Positions 1 through 8,933 of a stretch of 64,000 bases of DNA are shown one piece after another. The DNA lies in the NCBI RefSeq assembly GCF_003260275.1, contig NZ_QJHB01000005.1, forward strand, positions 186,001 to 250,000, in the 5' to 3' direction. The notes under the pieces were generated by a model. It was not told where the DNA came from, did no database searches, and saw only the letters and a program-made list of their open reading frames with translations. The DNA comes from Homoserinimonas sp. OAct 916. GTDB lineage: Bacteria > Actinomycetota > Actinomycetes > Actinomycetales > Microbacteriaceae. A program made the position numbers and the translations under genes. Within the stretch, counting starts at the first letter, position 1; each line of letters opens with the position of its first letter.

Positions 1-100
1 CGACGCGCGTCGAGACGATCCCCGGACGCGTACGGAGAAGGTGCTGGGCTCCCCAGAAACATCCTCCGGCCAAAATAGCGGTTTCGGTCGATGCTGTCAT
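1..100 (-). CDS. msrA: Peptide-methionine (S)-S-oxide reductase, 5' part only (cut by left window edge)
   Basis: This gene runs off the left edge, so only about 33 N-terminal residues are visible. Reading the minus strand from ATG at 100-98 gives a peptide containing AGGCFWGAQ, the GCFW active-site motif of MsrA, with the catalytic Cys at residue 14. A clear AAGGAG ribosome binding site sits 8 nt before the ATG, which fixes the start. MsrA repairs oxidised methionine in the cytosol, using thioredoxin as reductant. The gene is divergent from the transporter at 372 and probably shares the roughly 270-bp promoter region with it. The rest of the protein cannot be assessed. Confidence 0.85.
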   Translation of the reverse strand, partial: MTASTETAILAGGCFWGAQHLLRTRPGIVSTRV

Positions 101-371
101 CGTCTGGACTCCTTCATGTTGGGCACGGGCTCGACATCACCATGCTGTGTTCGACGGTAGATACCACGGACTCTATCTGGAACACCGGGCACGCCCAAAG
201 TGTTCCCGCATCACACGATCGCTGCGGTCGAACATCGGTGGGTGTTTCATCATGATCTCCCCGTCCTCCTCCTTCTGACTCCATCAAGGAAAGACGGAAT
301 CCGTTGGATCCACGAATGCACCGGGCTGCAATCACTGACGATGGTCCTGCGAACCCTTTACGGTTAGAGGT

Positions 372-1337
372 ATGACGAGCCACACCAGACTCCCGCTCAA
401 CTACTTCGCCATTCCCTTCGGGCTGGCGGGTATCACCGGAACCTGGATCGTCGCAAGCACCGCCCTCGGGGCACCCGCGGCCGTCGCCATCATCCTCTGG
501 ATCATCACCGCCGTCGCGTGGCTCAGCATGATCGGCGTGTATGCCTGGCGAGGCATGCGTGCAGAGGGCTCGCTGCTGGCCGACCTCCGGCACCCGATCC
601 TTGGCCCGTTCGGCTCTCTCGTCCCCGTCGTGGCCATCCTGCTCGGTGGGTCATTGGCCGGCGTCTTGCCCGTCGCAGGCCGCGTGCTCGTGGCGGCCGG
701 GTTCATCGTGATCGTCATTCTCAGCGCCTGGAAACTTGCCGCCTGGATGACGGGAGCAATAGACGCCCACCTCTTCCACCCCGGCTACTTCCTCACCATC
801 CTGGCCGGCGGACTGATCGGGGCGATCGGCCTTGCCCAGGTCGGCGCCCACGACCTCGCCCTGGTCGCGTTCGGCATCGGTATCTTCTTTTGGGCAGTGT
901 TGGCCGCGGTTGTTCTCACCCGCCTCATCGCAATCGAGACCCTCCCGGCGCCGCTGGTGCCGACGCTGGCGATCTTCTCGGTTCCGCCGAGCGTCGCCGG
1001 CATTGCGTGGTTCGGGATCAACGGCGACCAGATCGATGTCGTGCAGCAGATCCTGATGGGGCTGATGGTCTTCCTCCTGCTCAGCCAGGTGTTCCTCGTG
1101 CCGCGGTATGCGCGGGTTCCGTTCGGTGTTGGTTACTGGTCGTTCACGTTCTCGGCGGCGGCACCGGCCACCTATGCCATTCGTTGGCTATGGGTGACCC
1201 AACCGGCCGGCTGGGAAGCGTGGAGTTGGTTGATGCTTGGGGTGGTCACCGTGTGGATCGGCTGGATCGCCGGTCGGTCAGTGACTCTGGCCCTGACCAA
1301 TCATCGAACTCAGGTTGCAGAACCTCAATCTTCTTGA
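372..1337 (+). CDS. TDT/TehA (SLAC1-like) family membrane transporter
   Basis: This 321-aa protein is hydrophobic over nearly its whole length, with about ten predicted membrane segments and the short polar loops of the tellurite-resistance/dicarboxylate transporter (TDT, TehA/SLAC1) fold. It begins LPLNYFAIPFGLAGITGTW, typical of this family, whose members move small anions such as nitrate, chloride, malate or sulfite. The substrate is not readable from sequence. The ATG at 372 follows a weak AGAGG, and a TACGGT -10-like box ends 7 nt before it, so a leaderless transcript is also possible. A large overlapping Arg-rich ORF in another frame is a GC-bias artefact. Confidence 0.8.
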   Translation: MTSHTRLPLNYFAIPFGLAGITGTWIVASTALGAPAAVAIILWIITAVAWLSMIGVYAWRGMRAEGSLLADLRHPILGPFGSLVPVVAILLGGSLAGVLPVAGRVLVAAGFIVIVILSAWKLAAWMTGAIDAHLFHPGYFLTILAGGLIGAIGLAQVGAHDLALVAFGIGIFFWAVLAAVVLTRLIAIETLPAPLVPTLAIFSVPPSVAGIAWFGINGDQIDVVQQILMGLMVFLLLSQVFLVPRYARVPFGVGYWSFTFSAAAPATYAIRWLWVTQPAGWEAWSWLMLGVVTVWIGWIAGRSVTLALTNHRTQVAEPQSS

Positions 1338-1554
1338 GCAGTACCTGGCGCTCACGCTCGTTGCTCAGAGGAGCTTTGCCAGTGACCTGTTGTCGGCCAG
1401 GGAGCGAGCGGTTCTGCCCCGGCTCCCATGGCGTGTTTCCCGGACAGGGGGTTAGGGTGAAATTACGGGCCTGAGCGGCTGAGGACGCTGAATCACAGAA
1501 TGTCGCAGTCACCGCGAACCCGAGAGCCGATCCGAATGAACCGGGAGACGCACC

Positions 1555-2577
1555 ATGCAACTAGGAATGATCGGGCTCGGCCGGATGGGCGCCAACCTCG
1601 TGCGACGCGTGACGCGCGACGGACACGAGTGTGTCGTTTACGACCGGGATGCCAAAGCTGTTGCGGCGTTGGTCGATGAGGGCTCGATAGGAGCCGCGTC
1701 GGTCGATGAGTTGATCGAAAAGATGAAGGCCCCGCGGGCGGTCTGGGTGATGGTGCCGGCCGGAGACATCACCACATCGGTGATCACCGAGCTCAGCGAG
1801 AAGCTCGAGGCCGGTGACACGGTCATCGATGGCGGCAACTCCTACTACCGCGACGACCTCGCGCATGCAGAGCTTTTGTCGAAGCGCGGCATCCATCTGC
1901 TGGACTGCGGCACGAGCGGCGGCGTATGGGGTTTGGAGCGCGGTTACAGCCTGATGATCGGCGGCGACGCAGAGGCGGTGGCGCAGGTCGAACCGGTGTT
2001 CGCGTCGATCGCTCCCGGTTTCGAGGCAGCAGCACGTACCCCGGGCCGCAACGGTGAGCTCGCGACATCCGAGAAGGGCTATCTGCACTGCGGGCCGAAC
2101 GGGGCGGGGCATTTCGTCAAAATGGTGCACAACGGCATCGAGTACGGGATGATGGCCGCGATTGCGGAAGGTCTGAACGTTCTGCACAATGCGGATGTCG
2201 GCGAGCGCCCGCGCGCAGCCGGCGACGCGGAGACGACGCCGCTGCGTGACCCGCAGTATTACCGGTACGACATCGATCTGGCCGAGGTCGCCGAGGTGTG
2301 GCGCCGCGGCAGTGTGATCGGCTCCTGGCTGGTCGACCTCAGCGCAGCCGCATTGCAACAGTCACCGGATCTCGCCGACTTCTCCGGACACGTGTCCGAT
2401 TCGGGTGAGGGCCGCTGGACGGCGATCGCCGCCATCGACGAGGGGGTGCCCGCACCCATCCTGAATGCCGCGCTGAACTCCCGGTTCGCCTCCCGCGACC
2501 TCGGCGAGTTCGCCGACAAGGCACTGTCAGCCATGCGCAAACAGTTCGGTGGCCACGACGAGAAGCCGCTGGCGTGA
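1555..2577 (+). CDS. gnd: 6-phosphogluconate dehydrogenase, decarboxylating (short form)
   Basis: This 340-aa enzyme of the oxidative pentose phosphate pathway converts 6-phosphogluconate to ribulose 5-phosphate and CO2, making NAD(P)H. The N-terminal Rossmann motif is MIGLGRMGANLVRRV. DGGNSYYRDD and the substrate/catalytic segment FVKMVHNGIEYGMM, with the catalytic Lys, are intact. The protein is about 130 residues shorter than the E. coli-type enzyme and matches the short GntZ/YqeC-like class, so it is not truncated. The ATG at 1555 follows a GGGAGACG ribosome binding site. It is followed 57 nt later by a co-directional HAD phosphatase. Cofactor preference cannot be decided from sequence. 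Confidence 0.92.
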   Translation: MQLGMIGLGRMGANLVRRVTRDGHECVVYDRDAKAVAALVDEGSIGAASVDELIEKMKAPRAVWVMVPAGDITTSVITELSEKLEAGDTVIDGGNSYYRDDLAHAELLSKRGIHLLDCGTSGGVWGLERGYSLMIGGDAEAVAQVEPVFASIAPGFEAAARTPGRNGELATSEKGYLHCGPNGAGHFVKMVHNGIEYGMMAAIAEGLNVLHNADVGERPRAAGDAETTPLRDPQYYRYDIDLAEVAEVWRRGSVIGSWLVDLSAAALQQSPDLADFSGHVSDSGEGRWTAIAAIDEGVPAPILNAALNSRFASRDLGEFADKALSAMRKQFGGHDEKPLA

Positions 2578-2634
2578 ACATCATCGAATGGCAACGCCCG
2601 CTGTAGTGACGCGCGAACCGTGAGAGGAGATGGC

Positions 2635-3309
2635 ATGACCAGACCGGTGGCGGTCCTGTTCGATATCGATGAGACTCTGGTGCATACCGGAGGCGCAGGG
2701 GCCCGCAGTTGGACCTGGGCTTTCAACCAGCTGTATGGGATCGAAGCCGACATCGGCGAGCACTCCTCCGCCGGTGAGACCGACCCGCAGGTCGGCCGGG
2801 CCACGTTCGAGGCAGTGCTCGGGCGCGAGCCGAGCAACGATGAGCTGGCAAAGTTGTATTCGAAGTACTTGTGGCACCTCTCTGACGAGATCTGGGCTTC
2901 GAAGGGCTACAAGGTACTCGAGGGGGTGGCGGGTCTACTCCCCCGGCTTGCGGATTCCGGAGTCATCCTCGGCGTGATCTCCGGCGCCATGGAGGGAGCC
3001 GCCCGCATGAAGATGGACCCGGGCAAGCTGAACCGCTTCTTCGTGTTCGGCGCCTACGGCTCGGACTCCCCCGACCGCACCGAGATCACCCACCTCGCCG
3101 CAGGCAAGGCCGCCCGCCTGCACGGACACAGCCTCACGAAAGAAGACGTTTTTGTCGTCGGGGACACTCCGCGAGACATCGAGGCCGCCCGTGCCGCAGG
3201 GGTGACCGCGATCGGGGTCGCCAGTGGACACTACAGCGTGGACGAGCTGCGGGAGGCAGAACCCGACCACGTGCTGACCTCGCTCTCAGACGCCTTCCCC
3301 GGTCTTTAA
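2635..3309 (+). CDS. HAD-superfamily hydrolase (phosphoglycolate-phosphatase-like)
   Basis: This 224-aa HAD phosphatase shows motif I FDIDETLVHTGG (nucleophile Asp and acid/base Asp), a motif II region VISGAMEGA and motif IV VGDTPRDIEAARAAG. The helical cap between motifs I and II is typical of subfamily IA (Gph/PGMB type). A GTG lies at 2620, but AGAGGAGA at 2623-2630 is well spaced for the ATG at 2635, so that start is used. The substrate is probably a small phosphorylated metabolite. The gene follows gnd in the same direction, which suggests a sugar phosphate, though this is only contextual. Phosphoglycolate is a default annotation, not a demonstrated substrate. Confidence 0.85.
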   Translation: MTRPVAVLFDIDETLVHTGGAGARSWTWAFNQLYGIEADIGEHSSAGETDPQVGRATFEAVLGREPSNDELAKLYSKYLWHLSDEIWASKGYKVLEGVAGLLPRLADSGVILGVISGAMEGAARMKMDPGKLNRFFVFGAYGSDSPDRTEITHLAAGKAARLHGHSLTKEDVFVVGDTPRDIEAARAAGVTAIGVASGHYSVDELREAEPDHVLTSLSDAFPGL

Positions 3310-3346
3310 AGACACTCCGGCGACCACCGACTGATTGGATGACACC

Positions 3347-4303
3347 ATGACCGACAGTAACGCGAAGGCTCGTGAGCGCTGGCAGCCCCTGCCGTACGAC
3401 GAGTTGGCCCCCACTGTCGACTACGTGCGCCGATTGGCTCAGCTCGGTGGAAAGTACACCCTGGATCAGCCCTTCGAGCAGAGTTGGGGGAACATCGTTC
3501 TCGATGTCTCCCCGCGCGGCCTGTCGACCCCGACCCTGCGGGTCGCCGACGTCACGTTCCGGGTGCACTGCAACCTGCTTGACGCCGAGATCGTGCTCGA
3601 GAGCGATCGTGGAGTCGTCTCGGTTCCCGTCCGCACACAGTCGATGGCCGACGCGTACGCAGAATTTGTGGCCGCCGCCGCACATCTCGGAATCCCGGCC
3701 CCAGGGAGCGCGATCGCCACCGAGATACCTGGTGCACTGCACCTGGACAGAGACCACGAGGTGCGCGACTGGAACCCGGACGCGGCCCGGCTGCTCTGGT
3801 CAGCCTTCGCCGACGCGTCCGGTGCCCTCGAGCAGTGGCAGGCACCCTATCGCGGCCACCGACCACGGACCGGCGTCATGTGGGGCGGATTCGACCTGAG
3901 TGCGACCCGCTACCGGGGGGCAGCCCTACCACCCGCATCTGATCGGCCGGTGTTTCTGCAGTGGGACGCTGCCGAGGAGGTGGTCGCGGTGGGTTTTGCA
4001 TTCGGAACTGCTGACTCGCCCGACGCCGCATTCTTCGCCTACATCGTGCCGCAGCCCGATGGCGTGGAGAACCGTTCATGGGGACCACGCGGCGCAGCCT
4101 GGCTGGCGGATGCCGGTCTCGCCTCGCTGCCGTGGAGCGACGTCATCTCTGCCGACGATCCGGCTCAGGCTGTCATAGAGTTCGGCGATGCGACGTATGA
4201 TGCCGCGGTGGAGCTCGCCGGGTGGCCCGTCGACTTCATCGGGCCGCGCTTCGACGGCTGGTATGCGTCTCGCACTCCGCCGGGGCAGGTACCGCGCGCG
4301 TGA
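3347..4303 (+). CDS. DUF5996 family protein
   Basis: This 318-aa protein has the DUF5996 pattern: an N-terminal WQPLPYDELAPTVDYVRRL, a middle block with RGLSTPTLRVADVTF, then HTEIPG-like and WNPDAARLLWSAF segments, and the aromatic-rich MWGGFDLSATRYRGAALPP. It is soluble, with no signal peptide. The function of the family is unknown. An in-frame TTG at 3335 would add four residues, but the ATG at 3347 is preferred. It sits 37 nt after the HAD gene and may be co-transcribed with it, followed by arsenate reductase. Family assignment rests on recalled conserved segments. Confidence 0.75.
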   Translation: MTDSNAKARERWQPLPYDELAPTVDYVRRLAQLGGKYTLDQPFEQSWGNIVLDVSPRGLSTPTLRVADVTFRVHCNLLDAEIVLESDRGVVSVPVRTQSMADAYAEFVAAAAHLGIPAPGSAIATEIPGALHLDRDHEVRDWNPDAARLLWSAFADASGALEQWQAPYRGHRPRTGVMWGGFDLSATRYRGAALPPASDRPVFLQWDAAEEVVAVGFAFGTADSPDAAFFAYIVPQPDGVENRSWGPRGAAWLADAGLASLPWSDVISADDPAQAVIEFGDATYDAAVELAGWPVDFIGPRFDGWYASRTPPGQVPRA

Positions 4304-4373
4304 CTTCACCGCCGGCCCGATGTGAGATTCTCTATTGAGAGGAACCATCGGTTCAGAACAGGATGTGCACCCC

Positions 4374-4817
4374 ATGAACAGCAGACCGACAGTACTCTTC
4401 GTCTGCGTGCACAACGCCGGCCGGTCCCAGATGGCGGCCGGGTTCTTACGTGCCCTCGCCGGTGACCGAATCCAGGTGCTCTCGGCAGGCTCGGAGCCGA
4501 AGGATCAGATCAATCCGGTCGCCGTGCAGGCCATGAACGAAGTCGGGATCGACATCGCAGGGAATGTACCTGCTGTGCTCACTGATGGGGCTGTTCGCCT
4601 CGCTGACGCCGTCATCACAATGGGCTGCGGCGACGCCTGCCCGGTCTTTCCGGGCATTCGTTATGAAGACTGGGATCTGGCAGATCCGGCCGGTCAGGGA
4701 ATCGAAGCGGTGCGGCACATCCGCGACGAGATCAAGGAGCGTGTCAAAACGCTCGTTTCACGGCTACTCCCAGCACCGGGCAGACGGTCGTCCGACGAAG
4801 ACGATCGACCGGCCTGA
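4374..4817 (+). CDS. arsC: Arsenate reductase, low-molecular-weight tyrosine phosphatase fold
   Basis: This 147-aa cytosolic protein starts with the P-loop VLFVCVHNAGRSQMAAGFL, whose CX5R signature belongs to LMW-phosphatase-type arsenate reductases. A second redox pair is visible in MGCGDACPVFPG, followed by YEDWDLADPAGQG, as in actinobacterial mycothiol- or thioredoxin-linked ArsC. It reduces arsenate to arsenite. The ATG at 4374 is chosen because AACAGGA precedes it at a short distance. An in-frame TTG at 4335 would add 13 poorly supported residues. No arsB, acr3 or arsR gene is adjacent, so this is a solitary arsC. A CTCTATTGAGAG inverted repeat about 35 bp upstream could be regulatory. 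Confidence 0.9.
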   Translation: MNSRPTVLFVCVHNAGRSQMAAGFLRALAGDRIQVLSAGSEPKDQINPVAVQAMNEVGIDIAGNVPAVLTDGAVRLADAVITMGCGDACPVFPGIRYEDWDLADPAGQGIEAVRHIRDEIKERVKTLVSRLLPAPGRRSSDEDDRPA

Positions 4818-4867
4818 CCCTGCGCCGCAATCGGAACGGAGACCGGGACCGACGCCGGTACCGACCG

Positions 4868-5860
4868 TCAGCGCAGCTGCGGAAGCACGTCGCGTTCGAG
4901 CATCTCGATCCCCGACGTGTCATACGCGGCCTCCGGCAAGTAGAAGATCGCATAGTCGAGCCCCTTCTCCTTCATCGCCGAGAGCCGGTCGACGATCTGG
5001 TCGGGGGTACCGACCGCGAGTAACGTGGGGCGGCGATAGTCGGCCAGCACCGCCTCGGTCTGCTCGTGCCCGAGTACCGGCAGCAATCGTTCCTCGATCC
5101 GGCGCAGACGCTGATCGACGTCGGCCTGGCTGGAGCCGATCAGGCCGAAGTAGTTGGAGCTGCGGGTGATGGCGTCGAAGTCGGTACCCACCTCCCGGCA
5201 ATGTTGCTTCAGCACGGCGCTCTTGTGCGTGAAGCCCTCGGGACTGGCTTCGAAGTTTGTGTAGTTCGCATATTTTGCGGCGATGCGCAGGGTGACCTTC
5301 TCGCCCCCACCGGCAACCCACATCGGGATCCCGCCCTGCTGCAGTGGCAGCGGGCGAACGATCGCTCCATCCACCTGGTAGTGCTCGCCGTCCAAGGTTG
5401 CGGTGCCTGTGGTCCAGGCCTGCTGCATGATCTGCACGCCCTCGTCAAGTCGGGCGAGTCGCTCCCCCGCCCGCGGGAACCCGTAGCCGTAGGCACGCCA
5501 TTCCTGTTCGTACCAGCCTGCACCGATACCCATCTCGACCCGGCCGCCCGAGATCACGTCGACGGTTGCCGCCACTTTCGCCAGGTAGGCCGGGTTGCGG
5601 TAGCTCATGCAGGTGCACATCTGACCGAGCCGGATGCGTGAGGTTGTTGCCGCGAAAGCGCTCATCAGCGTCCACGCCTCGTGGGTGGCCTCCTCGGTCG
5701 CAACCGGCACGGTGTGAAAGTGGTCGTAGACCCACGCGGAGTCCCAATCACCGGCATCCGCCCGCTTCACCACGTCGTTCATGGCCTGCCACTGCTCTGC
5801 CGGGTCGATTCCGATCAGGTCGTGTCGCCAGCCTTGCGGGATAAACATTCCGAATCGCAT
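4868..5860 (-). CDS. LLM class F420-dependent oxidoreductase
   Basis: This 330-aa luciferase-like monooxygenase TIM-barrel protein starts MRFGMFIPQGWR. The family segments RLGQMCTCMSYRNPAYLAK, VEMGIGAGWYEQEWRAYG and MWVAGGGEKVTLRIAAKYA are all present, as is the late VGTPDQIVDRL. This subclass in Actinomycetota generally uses the deazaflavin F420 as hydride donor or acceptor. The substrate is unknown. It is convergent with arsC, with 50 bp between the two stops. No F420 biosynthesis gene lies in the window, so the cofactor is inferred from family membership. Confidence 0.87.
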   Translation of the reverse strand: MRFGMFIPQGWRHDLIGIDPAEQWQAMNDVVKRADAGDWDSAWVYDHFHTVPVATEEATHEAWTLMSAFAATTSRIRLGQMCTCMSYRNPAYLAKVAATVDVISGGRVEMGIGAGWYEQEWRAYGYGFPRAGERLARLDEGVQIMQQAWTTGTATLDGEHYQVDGAIVRPLPLQQGGIPMWVAGGGEKVTLRIAAKYANYTNFEASPEGFTHKSAVLKQHCREVGTDFDAITRSSNYFGLIGSSQADVDQRLRRIEERLLPVLGHEQTEAVLADYRRPTLLAVGTPDQIVDRLSAMKEKGLDYAIFYLPEAAYDTSGIEMLERDVLPQLR

Positions 5861-5965
5861 GGTTTCGAGCCTACCGGCAGGTCACAGCTGGCACCGGACC
5901 GCGGCGAACGACATGCCCCCACCAAAGCGACGGACAATCTCCCGACCCACGCGCCAACATGAGCC

Positions 5966-6568
5966 TCAGAGCCGTGCGTCAGGCTCCCTGCGATCCGATG
6001 CCGGGAGGATGCCGGCCGCCCTGGCTGGCGCTGCATACGCGTCGGCAAGTGATGCGATCGTGTCGTGGGCGTTCAGTCCGCTCGGATTCGGCACCGCCCA
6101 CAGTTCGGCGCCCGCAAGCGCCTCGCTCTGACGGCCCGCCGTCGCCTTTGGCCGGTCGAACCCCTGCCGATATGCGGTCAACCCGACGATCGCAACGACC
6201 CGCGGCTGCCACCGAGCGACATTCACCGCAAGTCGTTCCGCTCCGTCGCGCAATTCCGCGCGGGTCAGTTCGTCGGCTCGCGCGGTCGCCCGGCGCACGA
6301 GGTTCGAGACGCCGAGTCCACGCTCCAGAAACTTGCGCCTTTCCTCGTCGCTCAGCCCGTCGGCGAAACCCGGCAGACGCGGGATGATGCCGGCAGCGGC
6401 GAGCGCCGGGAAGAATCGGTTGCCCGGATGAGCAAAGGGAGTCTGCGTGGCTGCGGTCCAGAGGCTGGGGTTGATGCCGACGAACAACAGGCGCACACCG
6501 GGAGTGACGAGGTCGGGCATCGTCTGGTCGCGATACGACTCCAACTCTGCCCGGGTGAACCTCACCAT
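5966..6568 (-). CDS. mug: Mug-type G:T/U mismatch-specific uracil-DNA glycosylase
   Basis: This 200-aa base-excision repair enzyme has LLFVGINPSLWTAATQ and PFAHPGNRFFPAL, matching the GINPG...FA-PGN-F motif of family-2 (Mug/TDG) uracil-DNA glycosylases, and the C-terminal VPNPSGLNAH that replaces the classic UDG HPSPL. The reading frame is open for 85 more codons upstream, but ATG at 6568 starts exactly at the domain (MVRFTRAELESY). It overlaps the upstream DUF427 gene by 7 bp, which suggests translational coupling. It probably removes uracil or ethenocytosine opposite G. The Ser after GINP differs from the Gly of E. coli Mug. Confidence 0.85.
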   Translation of the reverse strand: MVRFTRAELESYRDQTMPDLVTPGVRLLFVGINPSLWTAATQTPFAHPGNRFFPALAAAGIIPRLPGFADGLSDEERRKFLERGLGVSNLVRRATARADELTRAELRDGAERLAVNVARWQPRVVAIVGLTAYRQGFDRPKATAGRQSEALAGAELWAVPNPSGLNAHDTIASLADAYAAPARAAGILPASDRREPDARL

Positions 6569-7089
6569 CCCATTGTTCCGGGGCCACCCTTGAACGGGCC
6601 CACGATCTGCGCGGTGATCCAGCCACCATAGAAATCGCCTGCCTGACTCATCACCTTTTCGCCGTCGACCTCGCAGGATTCCATGAGGCCCGGATAGAGT
6701 GCCACTCGGGTACCGAGCGCCTCGAATCCGCGTGCCGGCTCCGGGTAGGTCCACCCGGCGCGGGGAGCCACCACTCCGCCGGCGACCACGTCGAAATAGT
6801 GCGCCTGACCCTTGAACTCGCAAAAGCTGGTGCCGTCCACCGGCACGAGCACTCCGCTGCGGAACGCATTCAGCGGCAGGTAGTAGACGGGCGGATGACT
6901 GGTCTCCAGCACGCGCACGGCGTCCGTCGTGTCGGCGATCACCTCACCGCCGAGGCGAACGACGACGCGTTCGGGCCGAGGTTCGACCCTGGGCGGCCGC
7001 GGGTAGTCCCAGACCGACTCCTGGCCCGCGTGAGGCTTGATGGGTTTGGGGCGTCGGAAGTACTGCGGAAATCCGTGAGCTGGAGTCAT
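6562..7089 (-). CDS. DUF427 domain-containing protein
   Basis: This 175-aa soluble protein has the DUF427 beta-rich fold: VWDYPRPPRVEPRPERVVVRLGG begins the domain, followed by VLETSHPPVYYLPL, a CEFKGQAHYFDVV core and AGWTYPEPARGFEAL. The ending LYPGLMESCEVDGEKV is also conserved in the family. The biochemical role is unknown. It is the first gene of a two-gene minus-strand operon, with its stop inside the start region of the glycosylase gene (7-bp overlap). Whether the two proteins act together is not shown by sequence. Confidence 0.85.
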   Translation of the reverse strand: MTPAHGFPQYFRRPKPIKPHAGQESVWDYPRPPRVEPRPERVVVRLGGEVIADTTDAVRVLETSHPPVYYLPLNAFRSGVLVPVDGTSFCEFKGQAHYFDVVAGGVVAPRAGWTYPEPARGFEALGTRVALYPGLMESCEVDGEKVMSQAGDFYGGWITAQIVGPFKGGPGTMGW

Positions 7090-7324
7090 GCCCCTATCTT
7101 GCTGCCTGCCGCTGGGATGCCGCCGCGAGCTTCTTCACGTGATGCTCATCACTTGGAAGCTCGACACCGACTACCGTGAAATCAAGGACAGTTCACTTTT
7201 CGGCCAGATTTTGTGAGGACACCGTCATGCCGCACCCTTCTCACCCGCGCCCTCATCCAGATCGCCCAACCGCAGGGTGTTCACGAAGACCGGCAGTGAT
7301 CATCTTCGTCGGTAGCCCGAAACA

Positions 7325-8506
7325 TTGAGTACCGACGTGCCCACCCTCATTCACTCCGCTCGCCTCGTCTCTGGCGGTGTCGTCACCGACAACGCCTGGG
7401 TGATCTTCGACGGCGACCGTATTGTCGCGACCGGCGTCGGAGAGCCTCCGATTCGTGACACCGAAGCACAGCATTCTGTGCCGGATATGCCAGGAGAGGT
7501 CATCGATGCCGCCGGCCGTTTCCTCTCCCCCGGGTTCATCGACATTCACTGCCACGGAGGCGGCGGCAGTGCTTTCGACGACGGGGCCGAGGCGATCCAG
7601 ACCGCGCTCGCGCTGCACCGCAGCCGTGGAACAACCCGGTCGGTGCTCTCGCTGGTGACCGCGCCGCTGGATGCGCTCGCCCAGCGACTCGCCACCATCG
7701 CCGAGCTCACAGCGACCGACCCCCTCGTACTCGGCGCCCACCTCGAAGGCCCGTTTCTCGATCCCGGCCACAAGGGGGCGCACAACCCATCCTTGCTGCG
7801 GACTCCCGATGCGCAGAGTATCGAGCTATTGCTCGAAGCGGGCGAGGGCGCGCTCGTGCAGATGACGATCGCCCCCGAACTACCCGGCGGTCTCGACGCG
7901 GTGCGGCAACTCGTTGATGCAGGTGTCGTGGTGGCCATAGGTCACACCGATGTCGACCTCGAACAGGCACGGGTCGCATTCGACGCGGGCGCGTCGATCC
8001 TCACACATGCCTTCAACGGTATGAATGGAATCCACCACCGGGCCCCCGGCCCCATCGTCGCCGCCATGCACGATGCGCATGTGACCTTGGAGATCATCGC
8101 CGACGGTGTGCACCTGCACCCCGATATGACCAGGCTCGCGTTCGCGGGAGCACCTGGCCGAATCGCACTCGTCACCGATGCCATGGCCGCGGCCGGAATG
8201 GGCGACGGGGAATACCTGCTCGGCGAACTCCGCGTCACCGTTCGCGGCGGGCGCGCCCGCCTTGTTGACGGTGATTCCATCGCCGGGTCCACACTCACGA
8301 TGGACGCGGCGCTCCGGCATGCCGTGACGGCCGCGGGAATCGACGTGGGCGGAGCAGTGCAGGCTCTCACCGAGACCCCTGCCCGAGCGATCGGTCGCGC
8401 AGGCGACCTCGGCACCCTGGCCGCGGGCTACGCCGCCGACGCCGTGCTGCTCGACGAGACCCTGAACGTCGACGCTGTCTGGGCTGCTGGCAGAAGGCTG
8501 CGGTGA
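7325..8506 (+). CDS. nagA: N-acetylglucosamine-6-phosphate deacetylase
   Basis: This 393-aa amidohydrolase converts GlcNAc-6-phosphate to glucosamine-6-phosphate and acetate in amino-sugar and cell-wall recycling. Metal and substrate motifs are intact: DIHCHGGGGSAFDDG, HLEGPFLDPGHKGAH, AIGHTDVDLEQA, LTHAFNGMNGIHHR, IADGVHLHPDM and LVTDAMAAAG. The start used is TTG at 7325; GTG at 7337 is an alternative, and neither has a strong ribosome binding site. No nagB or PTS gene is adjacent. A GTGAT-gctc-ATCAC inverted repeat at 7139-7152, about 170 bp upstream, might be an operator, but this is weak. Confidence 0.92.
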   Translation: MSTDVPTLIHSARLVSGGVVTDNAWVIFDGDRIVATGVGEPPIRDTEAQHSVPDMPGEVIDAAGRFLSPGFIDIHCHGGGGSAFDDGAEAIQTALALHRSRGTTRSVLSLVTAPLDALAQRLATIAELTATDPLVLGAHLEGPFLDPGHKGAHNPSLLRTPDAQSIELLLEAGEGALVQMTIAPELPGGLDAVRQLVDAGVVVAIGHTDVDLEQARVAFDAGASILTHAFNGMNGIHHRAPGPIVAAMHDAHVTLEIIADGVHLHPDMTRLAFAGAPGRIALVTDAMAAAGMGDGEYLLGELRVTVRGGRARLVDGDSIAGSTLTMDAALRHAVTAAGIDVGGAVQALTETPARAIGRAGDLGTLAAGYAADAVLLDETLNVDAVWAAGRRLR

Positions 8507-8726
8507 GAACCAGCTCGTCGAAGACGCGGCGGCAGGAGCAAACCCGAGGCACCCAGCCTGCGCGTTGCCGTCATCGGCGTAGGGGCGAGCGCACCTTACA
8601 CGTATTCGGGAGATGAATAATCGCGCATCAGCCGGTTGACTGACCTCCATGGGCAGTACACCACGGTCGACCCATCGGTCATTGCCCGCCGGGAGCCGAG
8701 TGCAGGATTGTCGGCGGGGCTCTGGT

Positions 8727-8921
8727 CTAACGACCGTCGCGGGCCGCGTCGGCGCTGAGCGGCGGGCTGGAGACGATCGAAGAAGTGGGTCCCATCAATT
8801 GCTCTCGAACGCGAACTGGACTGTGTCCCGTCACCCTTTCGCCGGACGGCGCCGTGTCACGCCTGTCGGCGTCATCTGGACCGCAGGCCGGGCCTCCGGG
8901 CCCAAAGAATACCTTTTCCAT
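8727..8921 (-). CDS. Small hypothetical protein behind a strong ribosome binding site
   Basis: This is a 64-aa open frame beginning MEKVFFGPGGPACG. It has no recognised domain, signal peptide or membrane segment, and its composition is polar and Ser/Arg/Asp-rich. The reason to consider it real is a GAGGAGGAG ribosome binding site directly upstream, at about 8924-8932, and its position 12 nt after the stop of the next minus-strand gene. That layout suggests a two-gene operon. Coding bias is only moderate, so it could also be a chance frame. Confidence 0.35.
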   Translation of the reverse strand: MEKVFFGPGGPACGPDDADRRDTAPSGERVTGHSPVRVREQLMGPTSSIVSSPPLSADAARDGR

Positions 8922-8933
8922 CACTCCTCCTCA

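Noticed and set aside
518-1474. 318-codon plus-strand frame overlapping the transporter
   Set aside because: Arg/Pro-rich text without hydrophobic pattern; it is a GC-bias shadow of the TehA-like gene at 372-1337.
7139-7152. GTGAT-gctc-ATCAC inverted repeat upstream of nagA, possible GntR operator
   Set aside because: Short and only 5-bp arms; could occur by chance, so not listed as a feature.
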